A stretch of 64,000 bases of DNA from the NCBI GenBank assembly GCA_003725585.1, contig RJMB01000016.1, positions 18,793-82,792 on the forward strand, given 5' to 3'. Positions 34,047 to 42,544 of this stretch are shown here, piece after piece; the first letter of the stretch is position 1; every line of letters begins with the position of its first letter. Origin of the DNA: Halostreptopolyspora alba. Its GTDB lineage: Bacteria; Actinomycetota; Actinomycetes; Streptosporangiales; Streptosporangiaceae. The translations under genes and the position numbers were made by a program. Below the pieces are notes generated by a model, which did not search any database, was not told the DNA's origin, and was given only the letters and a program-made list of their open reading frames with translations.

Positions 34047-34400
34047 CAGCGCCACTCTAGGAAGTCGGACATCTACCCACAGGGCGGGACAACGAGCTTC
34101 CCACCCCATCTGGCTATCCCGCGACCCCCCGTCGTACACCGGTCACCCCGAGTGCCGGCCGCTACCACCCGGTGGTGGCGTCCGGCCCGGCTCGGGTGGG
34201 CCCCGGTGCACGCGTAACGCAGATACACCAGCGTGAGCCGGATCCGCATCCTAGCGTCCCTCCGCTCCCCCCGCACCATCAGACGCGGTTCCGGCCCCTG
34301 TATGGTCTGACGGCCCACGGGGTCTTAGAGTTCTTCCCACATCGTTTACCAGTGAGTAATTTCACGTCACGAGCCCCCGTAACCCCCAGCCGGAGATCAT
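34047..34400. other. Intergenic region between the SSI-like and VWA genes
   Basis: No gene is seen. It holds an imperfect stem at 34161-34179 (GCTACCACC with GGTGGTGGC), probably part of a terminator or operator, and the TTACC-type palindrome listed separately. The stretch is the divergent upstream region of both neighbours. Confidence 0.4.
34346..34359. promoter_or_regulatory. TTACCAGTGAGTAA palindrome upstream of VWA gene 1
   Basis: A TTAC-N6-GTAA dyad 42 bases before the GTG start of the first VWA gene. The same element with one change (TTACCAGCGAGTAA) lies before the second paralogue at 36282, and both are followed by a CCCCCGTAA string. Conservation outside otherwise different intergenic DNA points to a shared operator or promoter element. 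Confidence 0.55.
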
Positions 34401-36116
34401 GTGTCCACCGGTCGACACCGCATCGACACCCGCCCCTCCCGGACTCGTACGGCGCTCACCTCGCCCCTGGGGATCGCCGCGATCGCTGTCGCGGTCACGG
34501 TGACGCTGAGTCTGGCCGTCCCGGCCGCGCTGCGGTACGCCGGATGCGCCGACACGCGCTATCTGCGGGTGTCCTCGACGCTGAGCACGGCCCCCGTGCT
34601 GCAGCGGGCCGCGGACGAGTTCAACGAGGCCGGCCACCGTTACGACGGCGCGTGCGTGTTCGCCCAGGCCGACGACGAACCGCCCTACCGGATCATGACC
34701 GAACTCGCCGGGGGCACCACGGCCGACTCCACGATCACGCCCGATGTGTGGGTGCCGGAATCGTCGGCGTGGGTCGAGCTCACCCGCGTGTCCGAGACCG
34801 GAGCGCGCAACGTCGATACCACACCCCGTTCGCTGGCCAGCTCCCCGGTGGTTCTCGCCGCCCCCCGCGACGCCGGGGGTATCCCAGACCCGAACGAGGT
34901 GAGCTGGGACCTCCTCCTGCCCGACGGCCGCTCCCCCGACCGCCCGGTCGTCATGGTCGACCCCAACCGCGGCGCGGACGGGATGGCCGCGATGTACCAC
35001 GTACGCCAGGAGCTCGGCACCGGGGACGACGCCGACACCGAGATGACCGACTTCGTCCGTGATGTCCAACTCGACAGCGCCTTCGACGCCATCGACCTGG
35101 CCGGCACCTACCCGAACCCCATTGGGATCGAGCCACTCGCGGTCGTCCCCGAGCAGGCGGTGGCGCACTACAACTCAACAGGACCCGACACCCCGGTCGA
35201 AGCGCTGTATCCGAGCGAGGGCACGGTGAGCCTGGACTACCCCTTCGTTCCCGTCACCGACGACCCGGCCATGCGAGCCGCCGCCGACGACCTCCACGAG
35301 ATCCTGCGGCGCGACGACTTCCGCGACCAGCTACGTGAGCTGGGTTTCCGGGAGCCCGACGAAACCGCCAGCGAGGAACTGGCCAACCGCGCGGGAATCG
35401 TCGCCGAGCCACCCGAGACCCACGAGGGCCTCACCGGCGACGCCCTCCTGACCTCCGTGGAGGACTGGAACCGGCTGTCCATGCCGTCGCGGTCCCTGGT
35501 ACTGGCCGACGTCTCACGGAACATGGCCGACGACCTCAACGGTGGCCCCACCCGTCTCGAGGTCTCCAAGGAGGCCGCCCAGCTCGGACTGTCCCTGTTC
35601 CCCGACGAGACCGACATGGGGCTGTGGCTGCTCTCCGACGAGTTCGCCGAGAACGGACGCGACGAGACCGAGGATCTCTCCAGGCTCGGTAGCCAGGTCG
35701 GCAACGAGGGGATCACCCGACGCGACGAGCTACAGGACGTCGCGGAGAACATCGCTGTGCGGGGCGGCGAGTCGCGACTCTACGACAACATCCTGGCCGC
35801 CTACGACGAGGTACAGCACAATTACCAGGACGACAAGATCAACAGCGTCATCCTGCTCACGGCGGGTCAGGACGCCGGGTCGAGCGAGATCTCGCACGAC
35901 GAGCTGGTCACCGAGCTACAGGACCGGTTCGACCCCGAGCGGCCGGTGACCATGTTCATCATCGCCTTCGGCCCACAACCCGAGCGCGACGAGCTCTCCG
36001 CCATCGCCTCGGCCACGAGCGGCACCCTCCACGTCACCGACGACCCCGACGAGATCGGCGACATCTTCCTCAGCTCGATCTCCCGCAGACTCTGCGTGCC
36101 CGACTGCGAAGAGTGA
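34401..36116 (+). CDS. Membrane protein with substrate-binding and VWA domains, degenerate MIDAS (paralogue 1)
   Basis: 571 residues from a GTG start after CGGAG. It has an N-terminal signal anchor (about 22-46), then an extracytoplasmic PBP2-like domain (YLRVSSTLSTAPVLQRAADE, PDVWVPESSAWVELTR, VVMVDPNRGADGMAAMYHV, about 50-330). A C-terminal von Willebrand factor A domain follows (about 362-560). The metal-site motif DxSxS reads DVSRN at 370-374, so the second Ser is lost; the later SRLYDNILAAYDEV and VILLTAGQD are kept. The function is unknown; similar proteins are cell-surface binding components. The next gene is a paralogue with an intact metal site. Confidence 0.75.
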   Translation: MSTGRHRIDTRPSRTRTALTSPLGIAAIAVAVTVTLSLAVPAALRYAGCADTRYLRVSSTLSTAPVLQRAADEFNEAGHRYDGACVFAQADDEPPYRIMTELAGGTTADSTITPDVWVPESSAWVELTRVSETGARNVDTTPRSLASSPVVLAAPRDAGGIPDPNEVSWDLLLPDGRSPDRPVVMVDPNRGADGMAAMYHVRQELGTGDDADTEMTDFVRDVQLDSAFDAIDLAGTYPNPIGIEPLAVVPEQAVAHYNSTGPDTPVEALYPSEGTVSLDYPFVPVTDDPAMRAAADDLHEILRRDDFRDQLRELGFREPDETASEELANRAGIVAEPPETHEGLTGDALLTSVEDWNRLSMPSRSLVLADVSRNMADDLNGGPTRLEVSKEAAQLGLSLFPDETDMGLWLLSDEFAENGRDETEDLSRLGSQVGNEGITRRDELQDVAENIAVRGGESRLYDNILAAYDEVQHNYQDDKINSVILLTAGQDAGSSEISHDELVTELQDRFDPERPVTMFIIAFGPQPERDELSAIASATSGTLHVTDDPDEIGDIFLSSISRRLCVPDCEE

Positions 36117-36281
36117 CGGGCCGTGTGGAAACCACAGCAATAAATAACGATAGAATAACCAATCCCGGATCCCGAAATGGTGACCCAGCACGCCCCACTC
36201 GCGTCACGTCGCCGTACATGACAGGCCATTCACGACTCACGAGGGGTCGGCACGGGCGCGCCCCATCCCCCAATCCTCGCG

Positions 36282-36295
36282 TTACCAGCGAGTAA
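36282..36295. promoter_or_regulatory. TTACCAGCGAGTAA palindrome upstream of VWA gene 2
   Basis: Second copy of the TTAC-N6-GTAA dyad, 53 bases before the GTG start of the second VWA gene; 13 of 14 positions match the copy at 34346. Upstream of it (36117-36281) is an AT-rich patch (AGCAATAAATAACGATAG) and no gene. Confidence 0.55.
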
Positions 36296-36347
36296 GGATT
36301 TCAGTAACGTTCCCTCCACACCCCCGTAAACCACGTGAGGTACACCT

Positions 36348-38114
36348 GTGGGACGTCACCGAGATGTAGCCGGAAAATCCGATGGCGCCGACCGTGACCT
36401 GCCGCTGGCCGTCGGGCACGACCGGCGCCGCCGGAGCCGCGCCGGTGCCTTCGCGGCGCTCGCGGGCGCTTTCGCGATCGTTCTCGGTCTGGGTATCACC
36501 GGTTGGTACGTGATCGGCAACCAGGCCAGCTGCGGCGGCGACGAGATCGTCCTGGAGGTCGCGGTCGCCCCGGAACTCGTCGGGGCCATCAACGCTCTCG
36601 CCGAAGACTTCGACGAGGAAGAGCACGAGGTCGACGGCCGGTGCGTCACCACCGAAGTGCGCGGCGAGGACCCGGACAACGTCACGTACGGCATCACCAA
36701 CACCGGCCCGACCACCGGCGACACCGAATCCGACGTGTGGATCCCCGACTCGTCGCTGTGGGTCAACCTCGTGCAGCGGGAGGCCAGCGAGGCCGCGATC
36801 AACGACACCGGAACGCCGGTCGCTCATTCCCCGCTGATCCTGGCCCAGCCCGGCGGGGCCGCGGAGGACAACGAAACCGAGCCCATCGAGAACCTCGTTC
36901 CCACGGACGCCCCAGCCGCCGAGTCGGGACGCGACGTGCGCGTCATCGACCCGCTGCGCAGCGCCTCAGGGCTGGCCACACTCGCCATGATCTCCTCGAC
37001 CATCGACGACCAGGCGGAGGATCAGCCCGAGCTCACCGCCGCGCTACAGGCACTGCAGCGCGGCGCGATGCCCAACGAGGAGACCGCCTTCGACACCCTG
37101 GGAGCCGGCGACGACCCGCCGCCACTGATGGTGTTGTCCGAGCAGGCCGCGTGGCGCTACAACACCGAGCATGGGGGATCCGCCCACGTGAGCTACCCCA
37201 AGGGGGGCAGCCACACCCTCGACTATCCGTACCTGATCCGCGGCGAGGACCCGGTGGTCTCGCGGGCCGCCGAGGAGTTCCGCGCGTGGGTGACCAGTTC
37301 GGAATCCCGCGCTGTCGTCCGCAAGAACGGGTTCCGCTCCCCCGACGGCGCCGCCGACACCGACGTCCTCACCCCCGAGGCCGGATTCCAGGAGGAGGCG
37401 CCGGAGAACCTACCGACCCCCTCCGACGACACCATCGCCGAGCTCACCCAGTCCTGGAACCGGATGAAGCTGGACACCCGGCTGCTCACCATCCTCGACG
37501 TCTCCGGATCCATGGCCCAACCCGTCCCGGGCACCGACATGAACCGGATGGAGGTGACCACCAAGGCGTCCGGCGAGGGACTCACCCTCTTCCCCGAGAC
37601 CTCCAAGCTCGGGCAGTGGGAGTTCTCCACCGACCTCGACGGCGACACCGACCACCGCGAACTCACCCCCATACGCGAACTGGGGGAGACCGTGGACGGA
37701 CAGACCCACCGCGAGGTGATGACCGAGAACCTCGAGAGCCTGGAGCCCTCCAACGGCGACACCGGCCTCTACAACACCATCCTCGCCGCCTACCGGGAGA
37801 TGTCGCGGACCTACGAGGCCGACCGGGTCAACGCGATCCTGATGCTGACCGACGGCCAGGACGACACCGACGACGGCATATCGAAGAACGAGCTGCTCTC
37901 GGCCCTGGAGGAGGAATCCTCGAAGGACAAACCGATCCCGGTGATCACGATCGCGTTCGGCCCCTCGATCGACCCCGAACCACTGGAGGAGATCGCCGAT
38001 GCCACGGGCGGTGGTGCCTACACCACCGAGGATCCCACCGAGATCGGCGACATCTTCCTGAAGGCGTTCTCCCTGCGGTTGCAGGGCCAGGGAGAGGACG
38101 CCGGGCAGGACTGA
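36348..38114 (+). CDS. Membrane protein with substrate-binding and VWA domains, intact MIDAS (paralogue 2)
   Basis: 588 residues. The GTG start follows GTGAGG. The layout is the same as the preceding gene: a signal anchor (about 28-52; GAFAALAGAFAIVLGLGITG), a PBP2-like domain (VLEVAVAPELVGAINALAED, SDVWIPDSSLWVNLVQ, VRVIDPLRSASGLATLAMIS), then a VWA domain with complete MIDAS DVSGS at 384-388, GDTGLYNTILAAYREMSRTY and ILMLTDGQDD. It ends in an acidic tail. Metal-dependent ligand binding at the cell surface is expected. Tandem duplication with separate promoters, rather than an operon, is indicated by the 231-bp gap and the repeated palindrome. Confidence 0.8.
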   Translation: MGRHRDVAGKSDGADRDLPLAVGHDRRRRSRAGAFAALAGAFAIVLGLGITGWYVIGNQASCGGDEIVLEVAVAPELVGAINALAEDFDEEEHEVDGRCVTTEVRGEDPDNVTYGITNTGPTTGDTESDVWIPDSSLWVNLVQREASEAAINDTGTPVAHSPLILAQPGGAAEDNETEPIENLVPTDAPAAESGRDVRVIDPLRSASGLATLAMISSTIDDQAEDQPELTAALQALQRGAMPNEETAFDTLGAGDDPPPLMVLSEQAAWRYNTEHGGSAHVSYPKGGSHTLDYPYLIRGEDPVVSRAAEEFRAWVTSSESRAVVRKNGFRSPDGAADTDVLTPEAGFQEEAPENLPTPSDDTIAELTQSWNRMKLDTRLLTILDVSGSMAQPVPGTDMNRMEVTTKASGEGLTLFPETSKLGQWEFSTDLDGDTDHRELTPIRELGETVDGQTHREVMTENLESLEPSNGDTGLYNTILAAYREMSRTYEADRVNAILMLTDGQDDTDDGISKNELLSALEEESSKDKPIPVITIAFGPSIDPEPLEEIADATGGGAYTTEDPTEIGDIFLKAFSLRLQGQGEDAGQD

Positions 38115-38134
38115 GTCCCGGGCGCGACATCCAC

Positions 38135-38170
38135 ATCCGGCCACCGCTCGTGGCCGGATCCGGCCACGAG
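38135..38170 (+). terminator. Overlapping alternative hairpins after VWA gene 2
   Basis: Two perfect stems share one arm. ATCCGGCCAC (38135-38144) pairs with GTGGCCGGAT (38150-38159), while a 24-bp perfect palindrome spans 38147-38170 (CTCGTGGCCGGA and its complement). A transcript can form only one at a time. It lies 20-56 nt after the stop and is probably a T-less terminator. Confidence 0.5.
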
Positions 38171-38327
38171 TTCTGTTCGCAGGGTTCCCGTGCCAACACC
38201 CACGGCTACGGCGCCACGGAATCGACACACCGCGCTTTCCCACCATGTGACGCCTCTGGACTTATCGGGCATGTTCACGTACTCAAAAAGGGTGCGGATG
38301 TTCCGCGAACGGTGAGAGGTGGCAGCC

Positions 38328-39053
38328 GTGGTTAAGGCGTGGATGCCGGGCGCTGAGAGGGTCGAGAGCACCCCGCTCGGGGCCGCGCCCAGGGGTGGGT
38401 CCCCACGGGCCGTCTGGCTGACGACCGACTCCGACCCCGGCCTGCTCTCCGCACGGGCCGCGGCACTACGGTCGCGCGCGGAGGGCCGCGGCGCCCATCT
38501 GGTCTGGAACCCGGTGACCGGCGAGACCACGCAACTAATGCCGGCGACCGCCGCAGCGACCGGGACACTGGCCGACGGCGACACCGACCACGCCGAGGAC
38601 GGCCGGGTCTGCGTCCTCATCCTCGTGGTCGGCCGCGTGCTGGCGCCCTTCACCGAAGGTCCCCTCGTGGGGCTCACGGAAATCCTGCGATGGCTGGACT
38701 CCTGGGAGATCGTCCGCCAGTGGCCCACGGGCACACCCGGGGTGGCCGACCCGCCGCCGCGGAGTCCCGTACGGGAGCGGAACTGGGCACGTGGCGGGCA
38801 CTTCGGGCACTGCCAGGTTCCGGGCGCACGCTCGGACTCGCCCGGACAGATCTCACCGGACCGAATCCTGAACCACCCCACCTCGCAGACACCCCCGTCG
38901 CCACTGGGGCCTCCACGGCCACGCGCGCCGGAGTCCCACGGCGGCGGTGGCCACTCCCGGCCCGCTCTGGGCGAGCACGACCTCACGCATTCGCCCCCGG
39001 GTGTGGGACCCGCCAGCCTCACCGCCCATCCCCTCATAGCCGAACACCGCTGA
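38328..39053 (+). CDS. Amidase/endolysin-like hypothetical protein
   Basis: About 241 residues from the GTG at 38328 (GAGAGG lies 8 bases upstream; the GTG at 38319 overlaps that site). It matches a widespread actinobacterial family related to N-acetylmuramoyl-L-alanine amidase/endolysin folds: RAVWLTTDSDPGLLSA, HLVWNPVTGETTQLMPATAA, GRVCVLILVVG, LRWLDSWEIVRQWPTG and ARGGHFGHCQVPG. The C-terminal 70 residues are disordered Pro/Ser/His-rich. The likely zinc ligands are the His of GHFGHCQ and those in the central strands. Whether it cleaves peptidoglycan is not established; it has no signal peptide. Confidence 0.65.
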   Translation: MVKAWMPGAERVESTPLGAAPRGGSPRAVWLTTDSDPGLLSARAAALRSRAEGRGAHLVWNPVTGETTQLMPATAAATGTLADGDTDHAEDGRVCVLILVVGRVLAPFTEGPLVGLTEILRWLDSWEIVRQWPTGTPGVADPPPRSPVRERNWARGGHFGHCQVPGARSDSPGQISPDRILNHPTSQTPPSPLGPPRPRAPESHGGGGHSRPALGEHDLTHSPPGVGPASLTAHPLIAEHR

Positions 39054-39134
39054 CCGCGGGCGAGATGACGATCGCGATCCTGATGGGGGCCGTCGCGGTG
39101 CTGCCGAGTCCGTAAACCCCTTAGTCTGTCCGCC

Positions 39135-41030
39135 ATGGGTGGATCGATCGAGCCAGGCTGGTACGCAGACCCCAACGGTGGCCAAGACCGGCTCCGGTAC
39201 TGGAACGGCCAAGAGTGGACGCAACACGTCAGGTCGTGGAGCGAGCTGCAGAACGCGGCGCGGCGGCAGCACGCCGCCCCCTCCGATGACGACGCCGAGG
39301 CCACGGCGGATCTGAGCGACTTCTCCCCCCGTGACGAGAGTGATCCCGAGCGCACCACCCCCGACGCCTCGAACTCCGCGCAGATCGCGGACGAACCGAG
39401 CACCATGCGCATCGACCCGCCGGCCACACCAGCCACCCCCACCGACACGGACGACCCCACCGCCAACCTCACCGGCGACGCAGCCACCATGCGCGTCGAC
39501 CCGGCCCCCCACACCGAAGCGGCCCACCAACCACCCGCCGCTCCCATGGCCGACGAACCGAGCACCATGCGCATCGACCCATCGGCCACACCAGCCACCC
39601 CCACCGACACGGACGACCCCACCGCCAACCTCACCGACGGGTCCGCGTCCGACCCCACCGGTGGCGGGGACGACGCTCCCCGGACAGCCGTGTTCAACCC
39701 CGACGACCCGATGTTCACCTCAGCGATGGGCACCGGGGAGGCTGCCCAGACGCAGGTGCCCGAGTCGGAGGAGAAGAAGGGCTCCCGGTTCAACCGGTTC
39801 TTCGGCGATCTGAAGGAGGGACTCTCCGAGATCGCCGAGGAACGCAAACAACGCCAGGAGGAACAACGCAAGAAGGCCGAGGAGGCCAAACAGCGCGAGG
39901 CGGAGGAAGCGCGCAGGCGCGCCGAGGAGGAAGCGCAGCGTCGCGCGGACGAGGCCGCCAACAACCCGCAGGCAGCGGCGCCCTCCGGGGCTCCGGATTC
40001 CGGAGCCCCGGAGGCGCCCGCCGATCCCGGCACCCCCGAGCCCGCGACACCGCACGCACCGTCGTCGGGTCCCCAACAGCCCGGTCATGGGAACTCAACG
40101 CCAAACACACCGGGCGACCCCGGTTCCCCGGGACTCCAGGGCTTCGGCCCGGGTCCGGGTACGCCCTCCGGGCCACAGCAGGGGCGGTACGGACAGCACG
40201 ACCAGTACCACCACCAGGGCCAGTACGGGCCGCCGGGACAGCATGATCAGTACCGGCAGTACGGACAGTACGGCCAGCAGGAGCAGGGCCGGCAGTGGCC
40301 GTCAGGTCCACAGCAGCCCTCGTACCCGCAGTCGGGGCCGCAGCACGGCTTCCAGCAGCAACCCGGCCCGCCCCCGGGATACCCACCGCAGCAGGGGCCG
40401 CCCCCACCGCAACAACAGCCACACCAGGCCGGCGGAGGGCCACCCGAGCAGCAGATGCCGCCCGGGTACCCACCGGGACCGGGTGGTCCGAACGCGCCCG
40501 GTGGTCCGGGCGCCCCGCCGGGCCCACACGGACCCGGCGCTCCGGGTGGGCCCGGCGGTCCCCAAGCCCCCGGCCGGCCGCCGGGTATGGGCGGCCCCGG
40601 CGCTCCTCCCGCCCCCGGAGGTCCGGGAGGTCCACCAGCGCCAGGCGCGCCAAGCGGTCCCCACGGGGCCGTCGGACCCGGCGGCCCCCAAAGTCCGGGC
40701 GGCCCGCCGCAGGGATACCCACCGCAGGGACCACCGCCGCACATGGCCGCCGGGGGGCAGCAGCCCTACCCGAGCCAACAGCCACCCATGGGCGGCCCTC
40801 AGGGGTGGGGCGGCGCGCAGGGAGGTGGCCAGCCGCCCTATCCCCCGCCGGGGCAACAGCAGCGACCGCCACAGCAGCCCAAGAAGAAGGGCGGATGCGG
40901 CGGATGCATGGGGTGCTTCCTGTGGTTCCTCCTGTTCCTGGTGGTTGTGGGGGTGCTCGCCTACGTCCAGCTCTGGGACGTCTGGGACTGGATGGCCGAG
41001 ATTTTCGACGTCCACGGCATCCACTTCTAA
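39135..41030 (+). CDS. DUF2510 protein with repeats, coiled coil, Pro/Gly-rich region and C-terminal membrane helix
   Basis: 631 residues. The N-terminal DUF2510 motif is EPGWYADPNGGQDRLRYWNG (about 5-24). An acidic Thr/Pro region with a 54-residue duplicated unit follows, then a charged coiled coil of about 60 residues (EERKQRQEEQRKKAEEAKQR), then about 290 residues rich in Pro, Gly and Gln. The C-terminus has a Cys/Gly cluster (KKKGGCGGCMGC) and one membrane helix (about 594-612). The topology suggests a tail-anchored protein with a long cytosolic disordered region. The function is unknown; DUF2510 proteins are often membrane-associated in actinomycetes. Confidence 0.75.
   Translation: MGGSIEPGWYADPNGGQDRLRYWNGQEWTQHVRSWSELQNAARRQHAAPSDDDAEATADLSDFSPRDESDPERTTPDASNSAQIADEPSTMRIDPPATPATPTDTDDPTANLTGDAATMRVDPAPHTEAAHQPPAAPMADEPSTMRIDPSATPATPTDTDDPTANLTDGSASDPTGGGDDAPRTAVFNPDDPMFTSAMGTGEAAQTQVPESEEKKGSRFNRFFGDLKEGLSEIAEERKQRQEEQRKKAEEAKQREAEEARRRAEEEAQRRADEAANNPQAAAPSGAPDSGAPEAPADPGTPEPATPHAPSSGPQQPGHGNSTPNTPGDPGSPGLQGFGPGPGTPSGPQQGRYGQHDQYHHQGQYGPPGQHDQYRQYGQYGQQEQGRQWPSGPQQPSYPQSGPQHGFQQQPGPPPGYPPQQGPPPPQQQPHQAGGGPPEQQMPPGYPPGPGGPNAPGGPGAPPGPHGPGAPGGPGGPQAPGRPPGMGGPGAPPAPGGPGGPPAPGAPSGPHGAVGPGGPQSPGGPPQGYPPQGPPPHMAAGGQQPYPSQQPPMGGPQGWGGAQGGGQPPYPPPGQQQRPPQQPKKKGGCGGCMGCFLWFLLFLVVVGVLAYVQLWDVWDWMAEIFDVHGIHF
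39390..39636 (+). repeat. 85-bp direct repeats with 162-bp period inside the DUF2510 gene
   Basis: Copies at 39390-39474 and 39552-39636 are nearly identical and encode DEPSTMRIDPPATPATPTDT and its following TDDPTANLT (Pro to Ser once). A weaker third copy (ATMRVDPAP) lies between them. The 162-bp offset is in frame (54 codons), so gain or loss of a unit would not break the gene. Confidence 0.85.
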
Positions 41031-41159
41031 CGCCCGCGGTTCCACGGTCCGGTCCGCGCTGGCGTGCGCCGGCGCGGACCGGCCGTTCCACGGTGGTATC
41101 GGCGGGCATCGTGCTCGGGGTGGTGGGGACGCTGCCCAAGAAGTCCTAAGCTAGCCGGT

Positions 41160-41810
41160 ATGAATGATTGCCTGGTGTGGATCGACTGTGAGATGACGGG
41201 GCTCGACCTCGAACGCGACGCGCTCATCGAGGTGGCCTGTCTCATCACGGACGGCGATCTCAATCAGCTCGACGAGGGCATCGACCTGGTCATCAAGCCA
41301 CCCCAGGCGGCACTCGACCAGATGGGCGAGTTCGTCACCCAGATGCACACCACGTCCGGACTGCTCGCGGCACTGGACGGCGGAGTCACGCTGCAGGAGG
41401 CGGAGGAGAAGGTCCTCGAGCACGTGAAGCAGTACGCACCCGAAGCGAACAAAGTGCCGCTGTGCGGCAACTCCATCGCCACGGACCGGGTGTTCCTCGC
41501 TCGGGACATGCCGCGTCTCGACAAGCACCTGCACTACCGCATGGTGGACGTCTCGAGCATCAAGGAGTTGCTGCGCCGTTGGTACCCGCGGGTCTACTAC
41601 GCGAGCCCGGAGAAGACCGGTGGCCACCGCGCCCTAGCCGACATCACCGAGAGCATCCGTGAGCTGCGCTACTACCGTGCCGCCGCGTTCGCTCCGGCGC
41701 CCGGCCCGGACACCGCGACGGCGCGCGCCATCGCCGCGGACATCGTCGCGGGCGGCACGGGCGACCTCAACTCACCGGAACAGACCGAGCCCGGTCAGGA
41801 CAGAAACTGA
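41160..41810 (+). CDS. orn: Oligoribonuclease
   Basis: A 216-residue DEDDh 3'-5' exoribonuclease that degrades 2-5 nt RNAs, including pGpG, to mononucleotides. The motifs are complete: Exo[21 protein letters not shown], ExoII in [19 protein letters not shown] and ExoIII in [21 protein letters not shown] with the catalytic His. The ATG at 41160 gives the normal N-terminus [11 protein letters not shown]. The C-terminus is about 20 residues longer than in proteobacterial Orn, as in other actinomycetes. tRNA-His follows on the same strand, 82 nt after the stop. Confidence 0.95.
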   Translation: MNDCLVWIDCEMTGLDLERDALIEVACLITDGDLNQLDEGIDLVIKPPQAALDQMGEFVTQMHTTSGLLAALDGGVTLQEAEEKVLEHVKQYAPEANKVPLCGNSIATDRVFLARDMPRLDKHLHYRMVDVSSIKELLRRWYPRVYYASPEKTGGHRALADITESIRELRYYRAAAFAPAPGPDTATARAIAADIVAGGTGDLNSPEQTEPGQDRN

Positions 41811-41892
41811 CTGCAGCACTCCCCAAAGTCCGCTAGAATCGTGTGAGCGGCGGGCGCCGAGGACTCGCAAGAGGCTTCAGCGCCGCGGCCAT

Positions 41893-41966
41893 GGTGGGTG
41901 TAGCTCAGTCGGCAGAGCACTTGGTTGTGGTCCAAGAAGTCGGGGGTTCAAGTCCCCTCACTCACC
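41893..41966 (+). tRNA. tRNA-His (GTG anticodon)
   Basis: A full cloverleaf is readable. The acceptor GTGGGTG pairs with CACTCAC (one G-T), the D-arm is AGCTCAGTCGGCAGAGC, the anticodon loop is TTGTGGT, and the T-arm GGGGG-TTCAAGT-CCCCT. An extra G at 41893 faces C at 41966, the G(-1):C73 pair diagnostic of tRNA-His. CCA is not encoded. Confidence 0.97.
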
Positions 41967-41978
41967 CCGAGAAGGAAG

Positions 41979-42018
41979 CCGAGGGGCTGGTTGTCGGTAC
42001 CGACGACCAGCCCCTCGG
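41979..42018 (+). terminator. 20-bp-stem hairpin after tRNA-His
   Basis: CCGAGGGGCTGGTTGTCGGT at 41979-41998 is followed directly by its complement at 41999-42018 (one T-G pair, centre GGTACC). It lies 12 nt after the tRNA 3' end. There is no T run, but the stem is very strong; it is likely the tRNA terminator. Confidence 0.7.
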
Positions 42019-42544
42019 TCATTGTGGGAAACCCCGTCGGACGGCGTCCGGCGCTGGGAGCGATTCGGGCCTGACCGACCCCAGGGTGGACGTAACGCGT
42101 ACCGACACCACGAGAAATGTTCCCGCACGACACCTTCTGGACACACTTTCGTCCACGTCGACGGGTGTTCGCGTGAAGCGCGTCCGGTACCGTCGACACG
42201 CCGGTGAACGGACTCCCGGACCCCAGAACGCGATTCGATGGACGTAGCACTCACCACGGAGTCCCACAACCCACCGAAATCGAAGCGTAACAATTCGTCC
42301 GAAATCGGCCAGAGAATGGTGCCGTGCTAACCCTCAGCAACCGTTAGCGGCGATCCCCCGGACACCCAACACACAGGGTAATCAGCGCTCCGAGTGGGAT
42401 CGTACACCATTGTGGACGCACATCACACAGCGATAGTGGGTGGATAAGATACGTCGGGACAAGGAAGGCCCATGGGCCACGTCGCTGTGTCCTCCGACAT
42501 ACCGCACCCTGGCTCACGCATCTCTGCCCCCAGGAGTTTGCCAC
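42019..42544. other. Intergenic region before the Tad locus
   Basis: Non-coding by codon usage on both strands; short open frames here lack third-position G/C bias. It presumably carries the Tad operon promoter. An AT-richer element TGGATAAGATAC at about 42440-42451 is the only -10-like patch I see. No second copy of the tRNA-His 3' end, which would indicate an attachment site, is visible. Confidence 0.35.

Noticed and set aside
39790..41139. 449-residue minus-strand open frame opposite the Pro/Gly-rich DUF2510 gene
   Set aside because: The plus strand has DUF2510, a coiled coil and a terminal membrane helix; the minus text is simple-sequence complement.
41893..42544. tRNA-His as integration site of a mobile island carrying the Tad locus
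   Set aside because: No integrase and no second copy of the tRNA 3' end were seen downstream within the window; base composition does not change.
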